From Cyclobacteriaceae bacterium (GTDB lineage Bacteria; Bacteroidota; Bacteroidia; Cytophagales; Cyclobacteriaceae): a DNA stretch of 64,000 nt. The notes under the pieces are model-generated. The model did no database searches and was not told the DNA's origin. It saw only the letters and a list, made by a program, of their open reading frames with translations. This document shows positions 34,777 through 43,832 of the stretch, in pieces. The stretch is from positions 3,439,001 through 3,503,000 of the forward strand of contig CP129487.1 of NCBI GenBank assembly GCA_030584025.1. The letters run 5' to 3'. Position 1 is the stretch's first letter, and each line of letters opens with the position of its first letter. Made by a program: the position numbers and the translations under genes.

Positions 34777-36204
34777 TCAGACTTTCGTCTTCTTCCAACC
34801 ACCACGTGTAAATAGCCACAACGTAAACAAACCCACCGATGTTTCAGAAATAAACACGCCCCAAAACACACCCGATTGTTGCCAATCTAATTTAATAGCG
34901 AGATACCAGCACAACGGAATCTGAATCATCCAGAAGAATACAAGGTTGATTTTGGTAGGGGTTTGCGTATCGCCCGATCCATTGAATGCCTGTGTGGCTA
35001 CCATCCACCAACCGTACACAAAAAATGAGTATGAGAGAATTTGTATCCATTCTGCACCCATCGCGATAACAGTGACATCATCAGTAAAAATTTTCATCAA
35101 CTCTTCATTGAACACAAAATAAATCACCGATACACCGATCAGGAAAATCATATTGTACGATCCGATTTTCCACACGCTGGATTCTGCGCGATCGGGATTA
35201 CCAGCACCCAGGTTTTGTCCCACCAACGTGGCTGCAGCATTGGATAATCCCCAAGCCGGCATCATGGTGAACATCATGATGCGAATGGCAATAGTCGCTC
35301 CCGCTACTGCCTCGCTACCTACATCCGACAAAATGCGCATGAGAAAAATCCAGGAGGTCATGGCTACAATCATTTGGCCAATGCCACCCAATGATGTTTT
35401 GAAAATGTGCAGTATGGTTTTTCCATCCCAGTAAAATTGTGTGAGGCTGGCGCGAATGTGCTTTCCACCATTGAATAATATCCACAACTGAATGAGTACG
35501 CCAACGCCCCGGCCAACGGTTGTAGCGATGGCAGCACCTTCAATACCAAAGGCTGGAATAAATCCCCAACCAAAAATCAGCAAGGGATCAAGTACAATGT
35601 TAATGGTGTTAGAGATAATGAGAATGCGCATGGCAATGGCGGCATCACCTGCACCGCGATAAATGGCATTGATCACAAACAACAACATGATTACCGCATT
35701 GCTGCCCAACATCCATTGCGTGTACCGGTAACCTTCGCTGATGGCCCACGCATCAGCACCCATTAACTGCAATAATTCTTTCGAATAAAAAATTCCGGCT
35801 ATAGCAAAGGGAACAGATGCCAGTAACGCCAGAAAAACAGATTGAATGGCAGACAGGCCAGCATCATCCATATTTTTTTCACCTACCCTTCGCGCAATGA
35901 TTGCCGTAACAGCTGTGGCCAATCCCATGCCGATGGAATACAGGAGGAAGAGATATGTTTCCGTAAGGCCAACGGTTGCTACTGCAGATGGACCAAGTTT
36001 GCCGACAAAATAAATGTCTACCACGGCAAACGTTGATTCCATCACCAACTCCAGAATCATAGGAACAGCCAACAAGAAGATGGCTCGCCTAAGGCCTATT
36101 TGCGTGTAATCAGCTTCAGTGCCACGAATGGCGTTGCCTAGTTCTTGCCAAATGGAAGGACGTGGTGCAACTGTTTCTTGCAGGTTAGCGGGATTTTCGT
36201 TCAC
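34777..36204 (-). CDS. MATE family efflux transporter
   Basis: A 475-residue membrane protein with about twelve segments in two related halves, of the multidrug and toxin extrusion family. The segment LAVPMILELVMESTFAVVDIYFV and the later MPAWGLSNAAATLVGQNLGAG are typical of its two bundles. It uses a sodium or proton gradient to export cationic or drug-like compounds; the substrate cannot be told. The start is a GTG at 36204 (MNENPANLQETV). The gene lies downstream of a VOC gene by about 50 bases on the same strand. Confidence 0.92.
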   Translation of the reverse strand: MNENPANLQETVAPRPSIWQELGNAIRGTEADYTQIGLRRAIFLLAVPMILELVMESTFAVVDIYFVGKLGPSAVATVGLTETYLFLLYSIGMGLATAVTAIIARRVGEKNMDDAGLSAIQSVFLALLASVPFAIAGIFYSKELLQLMGADAWAISEGYRYTQWMLGSNAVIMLLFVINAIYRGAGDAAIAMRILIISNTINIVLDPLLIFGWGFIPAFGIEGAAIATTVGRGVGVLIQLWILFNGGKHIRASLTQFYWDGKTILHIFKTSLGGIGQMIVAMTSWIFLMRILSDVGSEAVAGATIAIRIMMFTMMPAWGLSNAAATLVGQNLGAGNPDRAESSVWKIGSYNMIFLIGVSVIYFVFNEELMKIFTDDVTVIAMGAEWIQILSYSFFVYGWWMVATQAFNGSGDTQTPTKINLVFFWMIQIPLCWYLAIKLDWQQSGVFWGVFISETSVGLFTLWLFTRGGWKKTKV

Positions 36205-36252
36205 GTTTAGTGGCTTTGGCCGTACAAGATCAAAAAAGAATTTTAGAATTAC

Positions 36253-37116
36253 TTACTTCTGAGCAGAATCTCCTTCGTAAGCTTTTTTCAACGCCTCAAT
36301 ATCAAACTTCTTCATTTTCAAAAAAGCCTGCACCACGCGCTGACCTTTTACCGGATCACGCATCAGATCGGGTAAGATAGCCGGAACAATTTGCCACGAA
36401 ACACCAAACTGATCTTTCAGCCAACCGCACATGCTCTCTTCACCGCCTTCCGTGAGTTTGTTCCAGTAATAGTCAATTTCTTCCTGTGTTTCACAATCCA
36501 CCACAAACGATACACCTTCCGTAAAGCCGAACTGATGCATCAAGGAACTGTCCATCGCCATCATTACATAACCGTTAAGCGTAAACTGGGCATGCTTTAT
36601 TGTGCCGGGCACGTCACCATCCTTTTCTGCGTATCGTAAAATACCCACTACCGATGAAGGAGAAAAAACAGAGGCGTAAAAGTTGATGGCCTTTTCTGCA
36701 TTGCCGTGTTGAGCGCCTGTAAACATTAACGTAGGCGAAAATTTTTGACCGGTACTGGCAAGTTTTCCAAACGACAATTGCCAGTTCACACCGAATTTAT
36801 CCTGAACCCAGCCATAGTGTTCGCTCCAATCGTACTTGTCTAACGGCATCAGTACATTTCCTCCCGCTGACAATTTTTTCCAGGCAACATCCACTTCTTT
36901 TTTAGTTTCGCATACCACATAAAAAGAAATGGATGGATTGGGTTTAAACTGTGGACCACCGTTAAGAAACATAAACTTCTGGCCAGCCGACTCAATACTT
37001 ACCACCATGGGTGTATCGGCTGTGATTTTTGTTCCCGGAAAAACAGACGCATAAAGTGTTGCTGCTTCTTTGGCTTGTCCGTCAAACCAAAGACAAGGAT
37101 AGATCGGGTTTTTCAT
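36253..37116 (-). CDS. VOC/PhnB-like protein with two domains
   Basis: A 287-residue protein made of two PhnB/3-demethylubiquinone-like glyoxalase-fold domains in tandem. The first runs from about 3-125, opening with PCLWFDGQAKEAATLYASVF. The second runs from about 135-260, where PTLMFTGAQHGNAEKAINFYASVF repeats the same start. Each has the matching WKLSAGG/WNKLTEGGEE and FGVSWQI/FGVNWQL ends. Such proteins are often annotated as PhnB but have unknown function. It is part of a minus-strand run with the DUF1801 and VOC genes upstream. Confidence 0.85.
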   Translation of the reverse strand: MKNPIYPCLWFDGQAKEAATLYASVFPGTKITADTPMVVSIESAGQKFMFLNGGPQFKPNPSISFYVVCETKKEVDVAWKKLSAGGNVLMPLDKYDWSEHYGWVQDKFGVNWQLSFGKLASTGQKFSPTLMFTGAQHGNAEKAINFYASVFSPSSVVGILRYAEKDGDVPGTIKHAQFTLNGYVMMAMDSSLMHQFGFTEGVSFVVDCETQEEIDYYWNKLTEGGEESMCGWLKDQFGVSWQIVPAILPDLMRDPVKGQRVVQAFLKMKKFDIEALKKAYEGDSAQK

Positions 37117-37137
37117 ATCGAATGGATACTGATTCGT

Positions 37138-37707
37138 TTACTTCTCTTTGAATTGCAAGCCGCTTTTCTTCAAGGCAGCTTTTAGTTTCGGTATGGAGGA
37201 TGGCCCCATGCCATGGAGTTTTAAAATTTCCTTTTCGGTATATCGCGATAAATCTTTCAGGCTTTTTATGCCCATGTTTTCCAGCGCTCTTCTTGCGGGA
37301 GCACTGAGTTGATGCATAAAATCATTCTTAGTTTTTTGTGCTTTTTCCTCCACAAGTTCCTTGTTTTCTTTCCACCTGAACACCACCATTTGCTTGATCA
37401 GCGCAACCGGAAGTGGTTCATCGTTTGGAAACTGGACTGATCCTTTTCCGCCTTTGTATTTGGAAAGCTTCTCCTTGAATTGGCTATGTCCTGAAGGCAA
37501 TGCATACAAACCAATGTGATTCTTGAACCCGGCAAAATACACGAGTGGTTTTCCGAATGCTTTGTATCCTGGCAATCCATAGCCGATGTATTCTTCCGCT
37601 TTTGGCGCTGCGCTGCGAATGATGGCGCGAAGCTGTTTCAGCTTCTCCTGGATTTCTTCAGGAAATCCCTTGATGTATTGCGCTACCGGATCAGCTTGCT
37701 TTCTCAT
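37138..37707 (-). CDS. DUF1801 protein fused to an RNA polymerase alpha-CTD-like tail
   Basis: A 189-residue fusion. Residues 1-120 form a DUF1801 (YdhG/iron-chaperone-like) domain (IQEKLKQLRAIIRSAAPKAEE, YGLPGYKAFGKPLVYFA, and the strand IGLYALPSGH). Residues about 133-186 are a helical tail, LSAPARRALENMGIKSLKDL then TEKEILKLHGMGPSSIPKL, which looks like the helix-hairpin domain at the end of RNA polymerase alpha. The tail could bind nucleic acid, but its role is unknown. Its start overlaps the end of the upstream VOC gene by 17 bases. Confidence 0.85.
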   Translation of the reverse strand: MRKQADPVAQYIKGFPEEIQEKLKQLRAIIRSAAPKAEEYIGYGLPGYKAFGKPLVYFAGFKNHIGLYALPSGHSQFKEKLSKYKGGKGSVQFPNDEPLPVALIKQMVVFRWKENKELVEEKAQKTKNDFMHQLSAPARRALENMGIKSLKDLSRYTEKEILKLHGMGPSSIPKLKAALKKSGLQFKEK

Positions 37708-38131
37708 CGCAATTCAACATCCATTGCACACCAAACTTGTCGGTACAGCTTCCATAGTACGAGCCCCAAAACATGTCTGCCAATTCCATGGTTACTTGTC
37801 CGCCTTCCGAAAGTGCTTTGAACAAACGCTCGGTTTCCTTGCGTGTATCGGGATGCAGGCTTATGTGTACGTTGTTGCCCTTGTTAATGCTAAACCCCAA
37901 TGACGCAGGCGCATCGGAACCCATCAGGCGAAAGCCGCCCAGAATCTGAAGTTCAACATGCATCACCAACTTCTTGTCCTGCTCGGCAATGGGTGGCATG
38001 CCTTCCATCGGAGGGGTGTCGCTAAACCGATTTATCTGGCCAACAAATTCTCCACCGAAAATGGATTTGTAGTAATTGAATGCTTCCTCTGTGTTGTTTG
38101 CAAAGTTGAGATAGGTGCCTACAGTTGCCAT
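37691..38131 (-). CDS. VOC/PhnB-like protein
   Basis: A 146-residue single-domain PhnB-like glyoxalase-fold protein: TYLNFANNTEEAFNYYKSIF at the start, EGMPPIAEQDKKLVMHVEL in the middle, and FWGSYYGSCTDKFGVQWMLN at the end. These match the family's pattern of a substrate-binding pocket without clear catalytic metal ligands. It is cotranscribed with the DUF1801 fusion (17-base overlap) and sits just downstream of the tandem AHSA1 gene, a set often found together in Cytophagales. Substrate unknown. Confidence 0.87.
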   Translation of the reverse strand: MATVGTYLNFANNTEEAFNYYKSIFGGEFVGQINRFSDTPPMEGMPPIAEQDKKLVMHVELQILGGFRLMGSDAPASLGFSINKGNNVHISLHPDTRKETERLFKALSEGGQVTMELADMFWGSYYGSCTDKFGVQWMLNCDEKAS

Positions 38132-38177
38132 TGTGATTCAAAGTTTAAAGGTTGAAAATTCGTATTTCCTAATTGAC

Positions 38178-39056
38178 TTAAGCTTCACAGATTGATTTGA
38201 GTTTATTCAATGCTCTTGGCCATGCTTCATTGAAGTAATCCATGTATTCATAATTCGTATCTACCTCTACGGTCATAACGGTATTATTTCCGTTATGCGC
38301 ATAGCTGTAATTCTCGTGTGCTCCGGCCCAACTTTCAATCTCCGGTCCGCTGGTAACTTCTTTACCATTACCCACCACACCATAATGTTCAATAGAGATG
38401 AATTTGTTCGGGATGTTTTCCTTGATGCGGGCTACCATGCCGCCTACTTTTCCTTCCTGATCAGTACCGAGAAAAAGAATTTTCGAACCCTTCTCCCACG
38501 ATCCTTCAAAGTGTGAAGTGGGATTAAACTCTGCCGTCCAGTCCGCATAACTTTTTTCATGAATGGTTGTGCTGTATACTTTTTCAACCGGTGCATGAAT
38601 GGTGATTTCAAACTTCATCTTTTCCATGTTGGGCGATTCCTCAACATGCTTCTTGAAATTATTGAGAATAGCCTGCCAGCCTTCGCGTTGCATTTCAATG
38701 GGGTTCATCTGTTCGGCTTCAAAGGTTTCTGTTATCTCGGTTGTTTTTTCTTTGCGTTCAAACACAATGTTCACCTTGCGGCCATCGCTCATGGCATATG
38801 CAATTTGTTCGTGTTTCTTTACTAAACTGTAAACGCCTTCAAAATCAAAACCCATACTGCCATCACGTGCTTCCATGCGCGATACAAATTTTCCGCCTTC
38901 ACGTAAATCGTTTGTTGCCCGTGGCGTGTGCCAGTCGTCTGATGCATTGTTCCATTTCACAATGTGCTGAGGATCTGTCCACAGCGCCCATACTTTTTCA
39001 ACCGGAGCATTAATGGTTGCGCTTATGGTGATGGTGGTTTTTTCTGTTGCTGTCAT
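38178..39056 (-). CDS. tandem AHSA1/SRPBCC domain protein
   Basis: A 292-residue protein with two START-like AHSA1 domains in tandem. The first (about 5-140) opens with ISATINAPVEKVWALWTDPQ. The second (about 142-290) opens with MKFEITIHAPVEKVYSTTIH, which repeats the same motif. Each forms a hydrophobic-ligand pocket. The join falls at NMEKMKFE, where a start codon could have been lost between two once-separate genes. I chose the ATG at 39056; a longer frame to 39104 adds 16 residues. The VOC genes downstream are probably in the same transcript. Confidence 0.88.
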   Translation of the reverse strand: MTATEKTTITISATINAPVEKVWALWTDPQHIVKWNNASDDWHTPRATNDLREGGKFVSRMEARDGSMGFDFEGVYSLVKKHEQIAYAMSDGRKVNIVFERKEKTTEITETFEAEQMNPIEMQREGWQAILNNFKKHVEESPNMEKMKFEITIHAPVEKVYSTTIHEKSYADWTAEFNPTSHFEGSWEKGSKILFLGTDQEGKVGGMVARIKENIPNKFISIEHYGVVGNGKEVTSGPEIESWAGAHENYSYAHNGNNTVMTVEVDTNYEYMDYFNEAWPRALNKLKSICEA

Positions 39057-39145
39057 GGCTTTGGGGTTATGTTCGAATTGGTAATACAAACCTACACTAC
39101 TCAAATCATTTCAAGGATGTACAAAAACGACAAATGAAGGGTCGA

Positions 39146-39739
39146 TTACGACAAATTATCCTTTCGCAAAATCACCCGTAGAAACGGACTGGTAACCAGC
39201 CCCAGCACAACGCCACCACCCAGAATCAAAAACAGGTTCAAAAAGAATTGAACCATCACGTGATCAGCGATATGATTCGTATAATCAACAGCAAACACAG
39301 TGATGCCAGCCAACATCCAACCGAGGCAGCAACCTAAAATCCAAAGCACGGCTTTTGGTGAAACCTTCTTCAGATAAAAAAATTGTAGCATGCTAACCAA
39401 AACACTGCCTGATGCAATGCAAACCGGGATGTAGTAAGAGCCCAGGGAAAGATCTCCATAAAGGATAAGCAGATCGGAAATCATGAATGGCAACCCCATT
39501 CCGATAATGGACGCCCATAGCCAAGGCTTGTTAACAAATGTTGTAGTTCGCAGTAATCTGCCCTGCATAAACCCAACCCCTGCGCCAATACCAATGCCCA
39601 GAAAAAACTGAAAGCCTTCAATGCCTATTGCATCGAATAAAGATGACAATACGAGAATCAGGATGATGCCCAGAAACCAACCGAAGAAGGTTGCTTTGAT
39701 CCATTTGGGAGAGGTGTAAACTTTGGAAAACTGGTTCAC
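39146..39739 (-). CDS. hypothetical multi-pass membrane protein
   Basis: A 197-residue protein with about five or six hydrophobic segments and small glycine-rich turns (LGIGIGAGVGFMQGRLL). The charges between the segments fit an inner-membrane protein. I do not recognise a family. The GTG at 39739 is the only reasonable start. It lies between the AT-rich TlpA gene and the AHSA1 gene, on the same strand as both. Confidence 0.65.
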   Translation of the reverse strand: MNQFSKVYTSPKWIKATFFGWFLGIILILVLSSLFDAIGIEGFQFFLGIGIGAGVGFMQGRLLRTTTFVNKPWLWASIIGMGLPFMISDLLILYGDLSLGSYYIPVCIASGSVLVSMLQFFYLKKVSPKAVLWILGCCLGWMLAGITVFAVDYTNHIADHVMVQFFLNLFLILGGGVVLGLVTSPFLRVILRKDNLS

Positions 39740-39783
39740 TTCACATGGAATGTTAACGGAATTCGTTGAATGTAGTTCAATGA

Positions 39784-41238
39784 TTAGTTAGAACTAAATC
39801 TCCTAAGTTGACCCTCAATTTCATCCTTGATCTTTATTTCAGAGGGTCGAGGAGCCCTTATATTGATTATATTGTTATTCTCATCAATTAAAACATAACC
39901 CGGAATTCCATATAACTTAAATTTCCTATAAAACGATTCAATCTCTCTTGGTTCAAGTCGCACATGTAAACCCGGCCAGTCCTTTTCTTTTGCAAGAAAA
40001 TTCAACCACGCGGATTCATCATTATCGACAGACACATTCACAAATAAAACTCGATTTTCATTTATAAAATGAGCTTGTAATTTTTTTGATGCTGGTATTT
40101 CAGCAATACAAGGATTACACCACGTTGCCCATACGTCCATGTATACTAATTTACCTTTGAAGTCTTCTTTGGCAACTTTATTCCCATCACTTGTGTAAGC
40201 AATAAAGTCCGGAGCAGGCTGACCGGGTTGCACAGCAAGCCATTCATCGTACACATTTTGAAGAGTTGGTAGAAATCTTGATTTTGAATAGCGCATTTTA
40301 AATATCTTATAAACCGAATCGGTTTCTTGCGAAAGACCAAATATTGAAAGCCAGTGTTGAAGATTAAGTGCCATTAGAAACTCCCTAATACTTTCCGGAT
40401 ACTCTTCCTCTGTAATCAAAGAATTCGTTATCAAAGGAATTGTATGCTCCTGGCTAGTTTGGGAATATTTCGCAACAGTCGACTCAATTCTTGCTCGCCA
40501 ATAAAAATTTAACATTATGTAAAAATCGGAATACCTATCAGTTAAAAGGAGTGAATCAAAAATCAAATTAACACTTTGGTCTTTAAAATCATGTTCCGCA
40601 CGCACTTCATTCGATAATTGAATCAATTGGTAAAGCTGATACTCTTGTTGAACTGCAACGAACTTAACCTTATTCTTCATGTCCAAAACTGAAATCATTG
40701 TATCCGTCAGATTGATGGAATCAATGTAAGCCAAATGAAAATCAGATATTGTTCTCTTTAACGAATCAAATCGAACCTCAAATTCCTCTTTGGTTAAATC
40801 AAACAACCCTCTTCCGTTTGCCCATTTAATACTCTCCACGTTAGAGTTTATCCATGAAACGTAATTATTTACATCGGCACCTTTGCCAGAGAAGGTTAGC
40901 GGCACCTTATAATTATGATCTGTTTCATTTACAGTAATGTTATATCCAGGTGAGAGAAACACTTCACCATATTTTTTTCCAATTTGAATTAAGGCAAATG
41001 TAGGTTCCTGAATTGTCAACTCAACCAGACAAAAGCCGCTTGAATCAGTTTTAGACTCAGTCAACATATTTTGATCTATCAAAGTGTAACTACTCAATTT
41101 GACTTCAGCATTTAACTGGGTCTTACTATTGATTTGTATTCTGACTTTATTCTCATTGTGGTCCTTAGTTACACATCCAAAAACAACTAAAATCAAGATA
41201 ATAAATTGGAACGGCCTTAATAAGTAAAGATGAATCAT
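39784..41238 (-). CDS. TlpA-family thioredoxin lipoprotein, large N-terminal region
   Basis: A 484-residue lipoprotein: the lipobox FGC puts the acylated cysteine at residue 22. A beta-rich region (about 30-110) and a long helical middle part (about 130-330) come before a C-terminal TlpA/thioredoxin domain with the active site CNPC at 374-377 (ATWCNPC). It should reduce disulfides in the periplasm or at the outer membrane. Like the TlpA gene at 26772 it is clearly more AT-rich than its neighbours, which suggests transfer. Confidence 0.85.
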   Translation of the reverse strand: MIHLYLLRPFQFIILILVVFGCVTKDHNENKVRIQINSKTQLNAEVKLSSYTLIDQNMLTESKTDSSGFCLVELTIQEPTFALIQIGKKYGEVFLSPGYNITVNETDHNYKVPLTFSGKGADVNNYVSWINSNVESIKWANGRGLFDLTKEEFEVRFDSLKRTISDFHLAYIDSINLTDTMISVLDMKNKVKFVAVQQEYQLYQLIQLSNEVRAEHDFKDQSVNLIFDSLLLTDRYSDFYIMLNFYWRARIESTVAKYSQTSQEHTIPLITNSLITEEEYPESIREFLMALNLQHWLSIFGLSQETDSVYKIFKMRYSKSRFLPTLQNVYDEWLAVQPGQPAPDFIAYTSDGNKVAKEDFKGKLVYMDVWATWCNPCIAEIPASKKLQAHFINENRVLFVNVSVDNDESAWLNFLAKEKDWPGLHVRLEPREIESFYRKFKLYGIPGYVLIDENNNIINIRAPRPSEIKIKDEIEGQLRRFSSN

Positions 41239-41334
41239 AAAAAATTTTAATATTAGGATGCTCTCCTCGAAAATTTAGTTCTCAGAACCGCCATGAAACT
41301 TTTAAAACTATTGACAAGTGATCCAAACTAAGTT

Positions 41335-42402
41335 TCACCTCATCTCCCTAATCCACTGCTCAATCAACTTCACTCCTTCTTCGTGCACCAACTTCTTTCC
41401 TAGCTCGGGCATCATCACGCCCGGGTCATCGGATTTGATGCGGTAATATAAAATGGACTGCTCCGGTTTGCCCGGAACAATGTCGTAGTTCAGTCCACCC
41501 GAACCGCGACCGGCTGCAACGGGCGGTTTGCCCACACCCAATTCAAACGGGTTTTTCACATCAGCTAGTAAATGCAGGCCACTTGTTTTTGCCGGGCCGT
41601 CATGCCTGTGGCAATGTGCACAGTTTACTTCAAGCCAGGCACGGGCACGTAAATCAAGTTGTTCCGTTGCATTATCGTAATCCACCAAACGCGCCACGGT
41701 GTTAATGGGTGGAAGGTTATGAAGCAAACCCAAGGCAGCAAGATGCTCCAGTTGATTTTTCTGTTCTCCCCTTATCGATCCATTCAATTGACGGGCTGTT
41801 GGCCCAATGGGCATTACCCTATCGCCCCGCAAGTGGCACCCTTTGCACTGGTTCATGTTCGGAACAGAATAGTTTACTTGTTTTACGGTTCCATCATCGT
41901 GTGTCCAGCGTACATCAATATTTTTTCCGCTTACATCCAGGTATGCTTCGGTTTGTTCATCGTTCCAGATGTAGGGCAACGCTATCCATGTGCCCTTTTC
42001 GAGCATCAGCAATCGGGTTTCAAGAATGCGAATGTTTTCATCCGGTTTTCTGAAATCAGCCGGGTAATAAAAGTTTTTGATCAGCACCGTGCCCTCCGGA
42101 AAATCCAGCACATCATCAGCACTGTAGTTGGCAAAGGTGCCTGTCGGGAATTTGATAAAGCGCTTCTTGTATGCATAATCACTGAACAAAGGTGAGTTCA
42201 GTTCATAATGAATCACACCTTCTGCGGGCTCAAGATTTTTCAACTCTCCTTTAAAAAATCCGTAAGCCGAAAGTTTTTCCTCGCCCAGCGAAGCAAGCGT
42301 TGTTCCACTCAACGATTCTTCTTCCACCACAATTACTTCAGGTTTCTGCTGGGTGCACGAAAGCACCAGCATACACAACACTATAGCATAAATTATTTTC
42401 AC
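41335..42402 (-). CDS. SO_2930-type diheme c-type cytochrome lipoprotein
   Basis: A 355-residue lipoprotein (lipobox LSC, cysteine at residue 16) with two heme c sites, CKGCH at 186-190 and CAHCH at 261-265, and the conserved RVMPIGPTARQLNG segment between them. The pattern fits the SO_2930/HNE_0200 (TIGR03806) family, which is known to be encoded beside a parallel beta-helix protein, as here. The function of the pair is unknown. The start is a GTG at 42402 that overlaps the beta-helix gene's TGA by four bases. Confidence 0.85.
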   Translation of the reverse strand: MKIIYAIVLCMLVLSCTQQKPEVIVVEEESLSGTTLASLGEEKLSAYGFFKGELKNLEPAEGVIHYELNSPLFSDYAYKKRFIKFPTGTFANYSADDVLDFPEGTVLIKNFYYPADFRKPDENIRILETRLLMLEKGTWIALPYIWNDEQTEAYLDVSGKNIDVRWTHDDGTVKQVNYSVPNMNQCKGCHLRGDRVMPIGPTARQLNGSIRGEQKNQLEHLAALGLLHNLPPINTVARLVDYDNATEQLDLRARAWLEVNCAHCHRHDGPAKTSGLHLLADVKNPFELGVGKPPVAAGRGSGGLNYDIVPGKPEQSILYYRIKSDDPGVMMPELGKKLVHEEGVKLIEQWIREMR

Positions 42403-43649
42403 TTCAACGAAAGCGTTTTCTCATCATCACATGCAAAGGTCTTCACATCTTTCGACAAGCCCTTAAACTCATTGGCCGCATCCAGGTTAATGAAGATAAT
42501 TTTTTCATTTTCCTTTATACAGATGCCGCGTTCGCTGCGCTCCGGGTCAGGTATTCCATCATACACAATATCAGGTGGGTTAAACATCGACTTCATGGCC
42601 AACAGTTTACCGATATCGTTCTGAAAGGTTGGGAACCAATGTTTGTTGGAGAACCGGTTATCGCGAATATGAATATTATATGGAAACGCATTATATAAAG
42701 AGTCGGCTTTGTAGTTGTTGTTTACTGTTTGCACACCACCTATTGAGCTTTCCTGTTCCTGCTCGCCTTCATTCAATGCGGCTACCAACTCATAACTCAC
42801 AATAGCAACACCCACTGTTGTGTTGTCTTTAAAGTCATTGTCGTAAATCTCCAGGTCGTGTGTAGCCAACACCATCATGCCTGAACCCGGTGGTATGCTG
42901 GCCACAATGTTTCCCTTCTGTGCAAAATTTTTATGGTTGTTGCTGCGAATGGTGTTCTTGTACACTTTCGTGGAATGGCCATACGTGGTGAGACCGGGTA
43001 AATCAAAAACAAGAATGCCACCGGTGTTGTCGTATGCTTCGTTCCCATAAATCTCTACCCATTTTGAGTTTTCACTTTCAATGCCCGCTACATTCCAATA
43101 GGCTTTGTTGTTTCGTATGATAACCGAATCCGACTGCCCCACATAAATGCCGGCATCGGATGAGCCCATAGCAATGCATTCTTCCATCAATACGTTTTTA
43201 CAGAGCACCGGGTAAAGGGCATAGGCACCGTTTTCGGTTTTTGGTCCCTCGGCCCATACCGAACGGATTCTGCGCAACGTAATGCCATTTGTATCATTCA
43301 CTTTCAGGTTATCGCCTTTGGCATCCTCCACCGAAAAATCTTCCAATACAATATTTTTCCCATTGCTGATTTGCATGCCCTGCGCGCCTTCGGTTTGGTT
43401 TTTCCAGGATAGAATGGTTTTATCCATGCCCTTACCCCGAATGGTAATGTTCGATTTTCCATCCATACTCAGCGTGCGGGTAAACATGAAGTTGCCTTCA
43501 GGAAGCTCAATCACATCGCCATCCTGGGCCATTATAAATTGCGCCTGCAAATCCTTTTCGATGGATTTCCACACAACAGGTTCTTTGGGAGGCTCGGTAC
43601 AAGCCGAGAAGAGAACCATTACAAACAAACCAAACTGAAGTTTTTTCAT
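42399..43649 (-). CDS. parallel beta-helix lipoprotein
   Basis: A 416-residue lipoprotein (lipobox SAC, cysteine at residue 16) with many right-handed beta-helix turns of the pattern N-x-hydrophobic, for example ITIRGKGMDKTILSW, ITLRRIRSVWAEG and LEIYDNDFKDNTTVGVAIV. It fits the TIGR03805-type family that accompanies the diheme cytochrome family of the next gene. Such folds bind or cut polysaccharides, but no catalytic residues can be identified here. The four-base overlap indicates one operon with the cytochrome. Confidence 0.87.
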   Translation of the reverse strand: MKKLQFGLFVMVLFSACTEPPKEPVVWKSIEKDLQAQFIMAQDGDVIELPEGNFMFTRTLSMDGKSNITIRGKGMDKTILSWKNQTEGAQGMQISNGKNIVLEDFSVEDAKGDNLKVNDTNGITLRRIRSVWAEGPKTENGAYALYPVLCKNVLMEECIAMGSSDAGIYVGQSDSVIIRNNKAYWNVAGIESENSKWVEIYGNEAYDNTGGILVFDLPGLTTYGHSTKVYKNTIRSNNHKNFAQKGNIVASIPPGSGMMVLATHDLEIYDNDFKDNTTVGVAIVSYELVAALNEGEQEQESSIGGVQTVNNNYKADSLYNAFPYNIHIRDNRFSNKHWFPTFQNDIGKLLAMKSMFNPPDIVYDGIPDPERSERGICIKENEKIIFINLDAANEFKGLSKDVKTFACDDEKTLSLK

Positions 43650-43692
43650 AGCGAGTATGAAGATAGAGAATTCTTTTTAAACTGCAGTTCCT

Positions 43693-43816
43693 TTTAACCG
43701 CAGAGTACGCTGAGCACTCGCAGAGAGCCGCGGAGTTGGTGATCAGTTGTTAGTCTTTCACAAAACATTTCTCTCTGTGTACCTCTGCGTAAACTCTGCG
43801 TATCTCTGCGGTTAAA
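43693..43816. repeat. intergenic inverted repeat, long copy
   Basis: The left arm at 43693-43735 (TTTAACCGCAGAGTACGCTG onward) is answered by the right arm at 43771-43816 (ending CTCTGCGGTTAAA): reversed, it reads TTTAACCGCAGAGATACGC and differs by few bases. The arms contain the repeating word ctctgcg. The unit lies between a beta-helix gene and an acyltransferase gene, with no reading frame. Confidence 0.7.
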
Positions 43817-43832
43817 TAAAGGGTAATAAACG

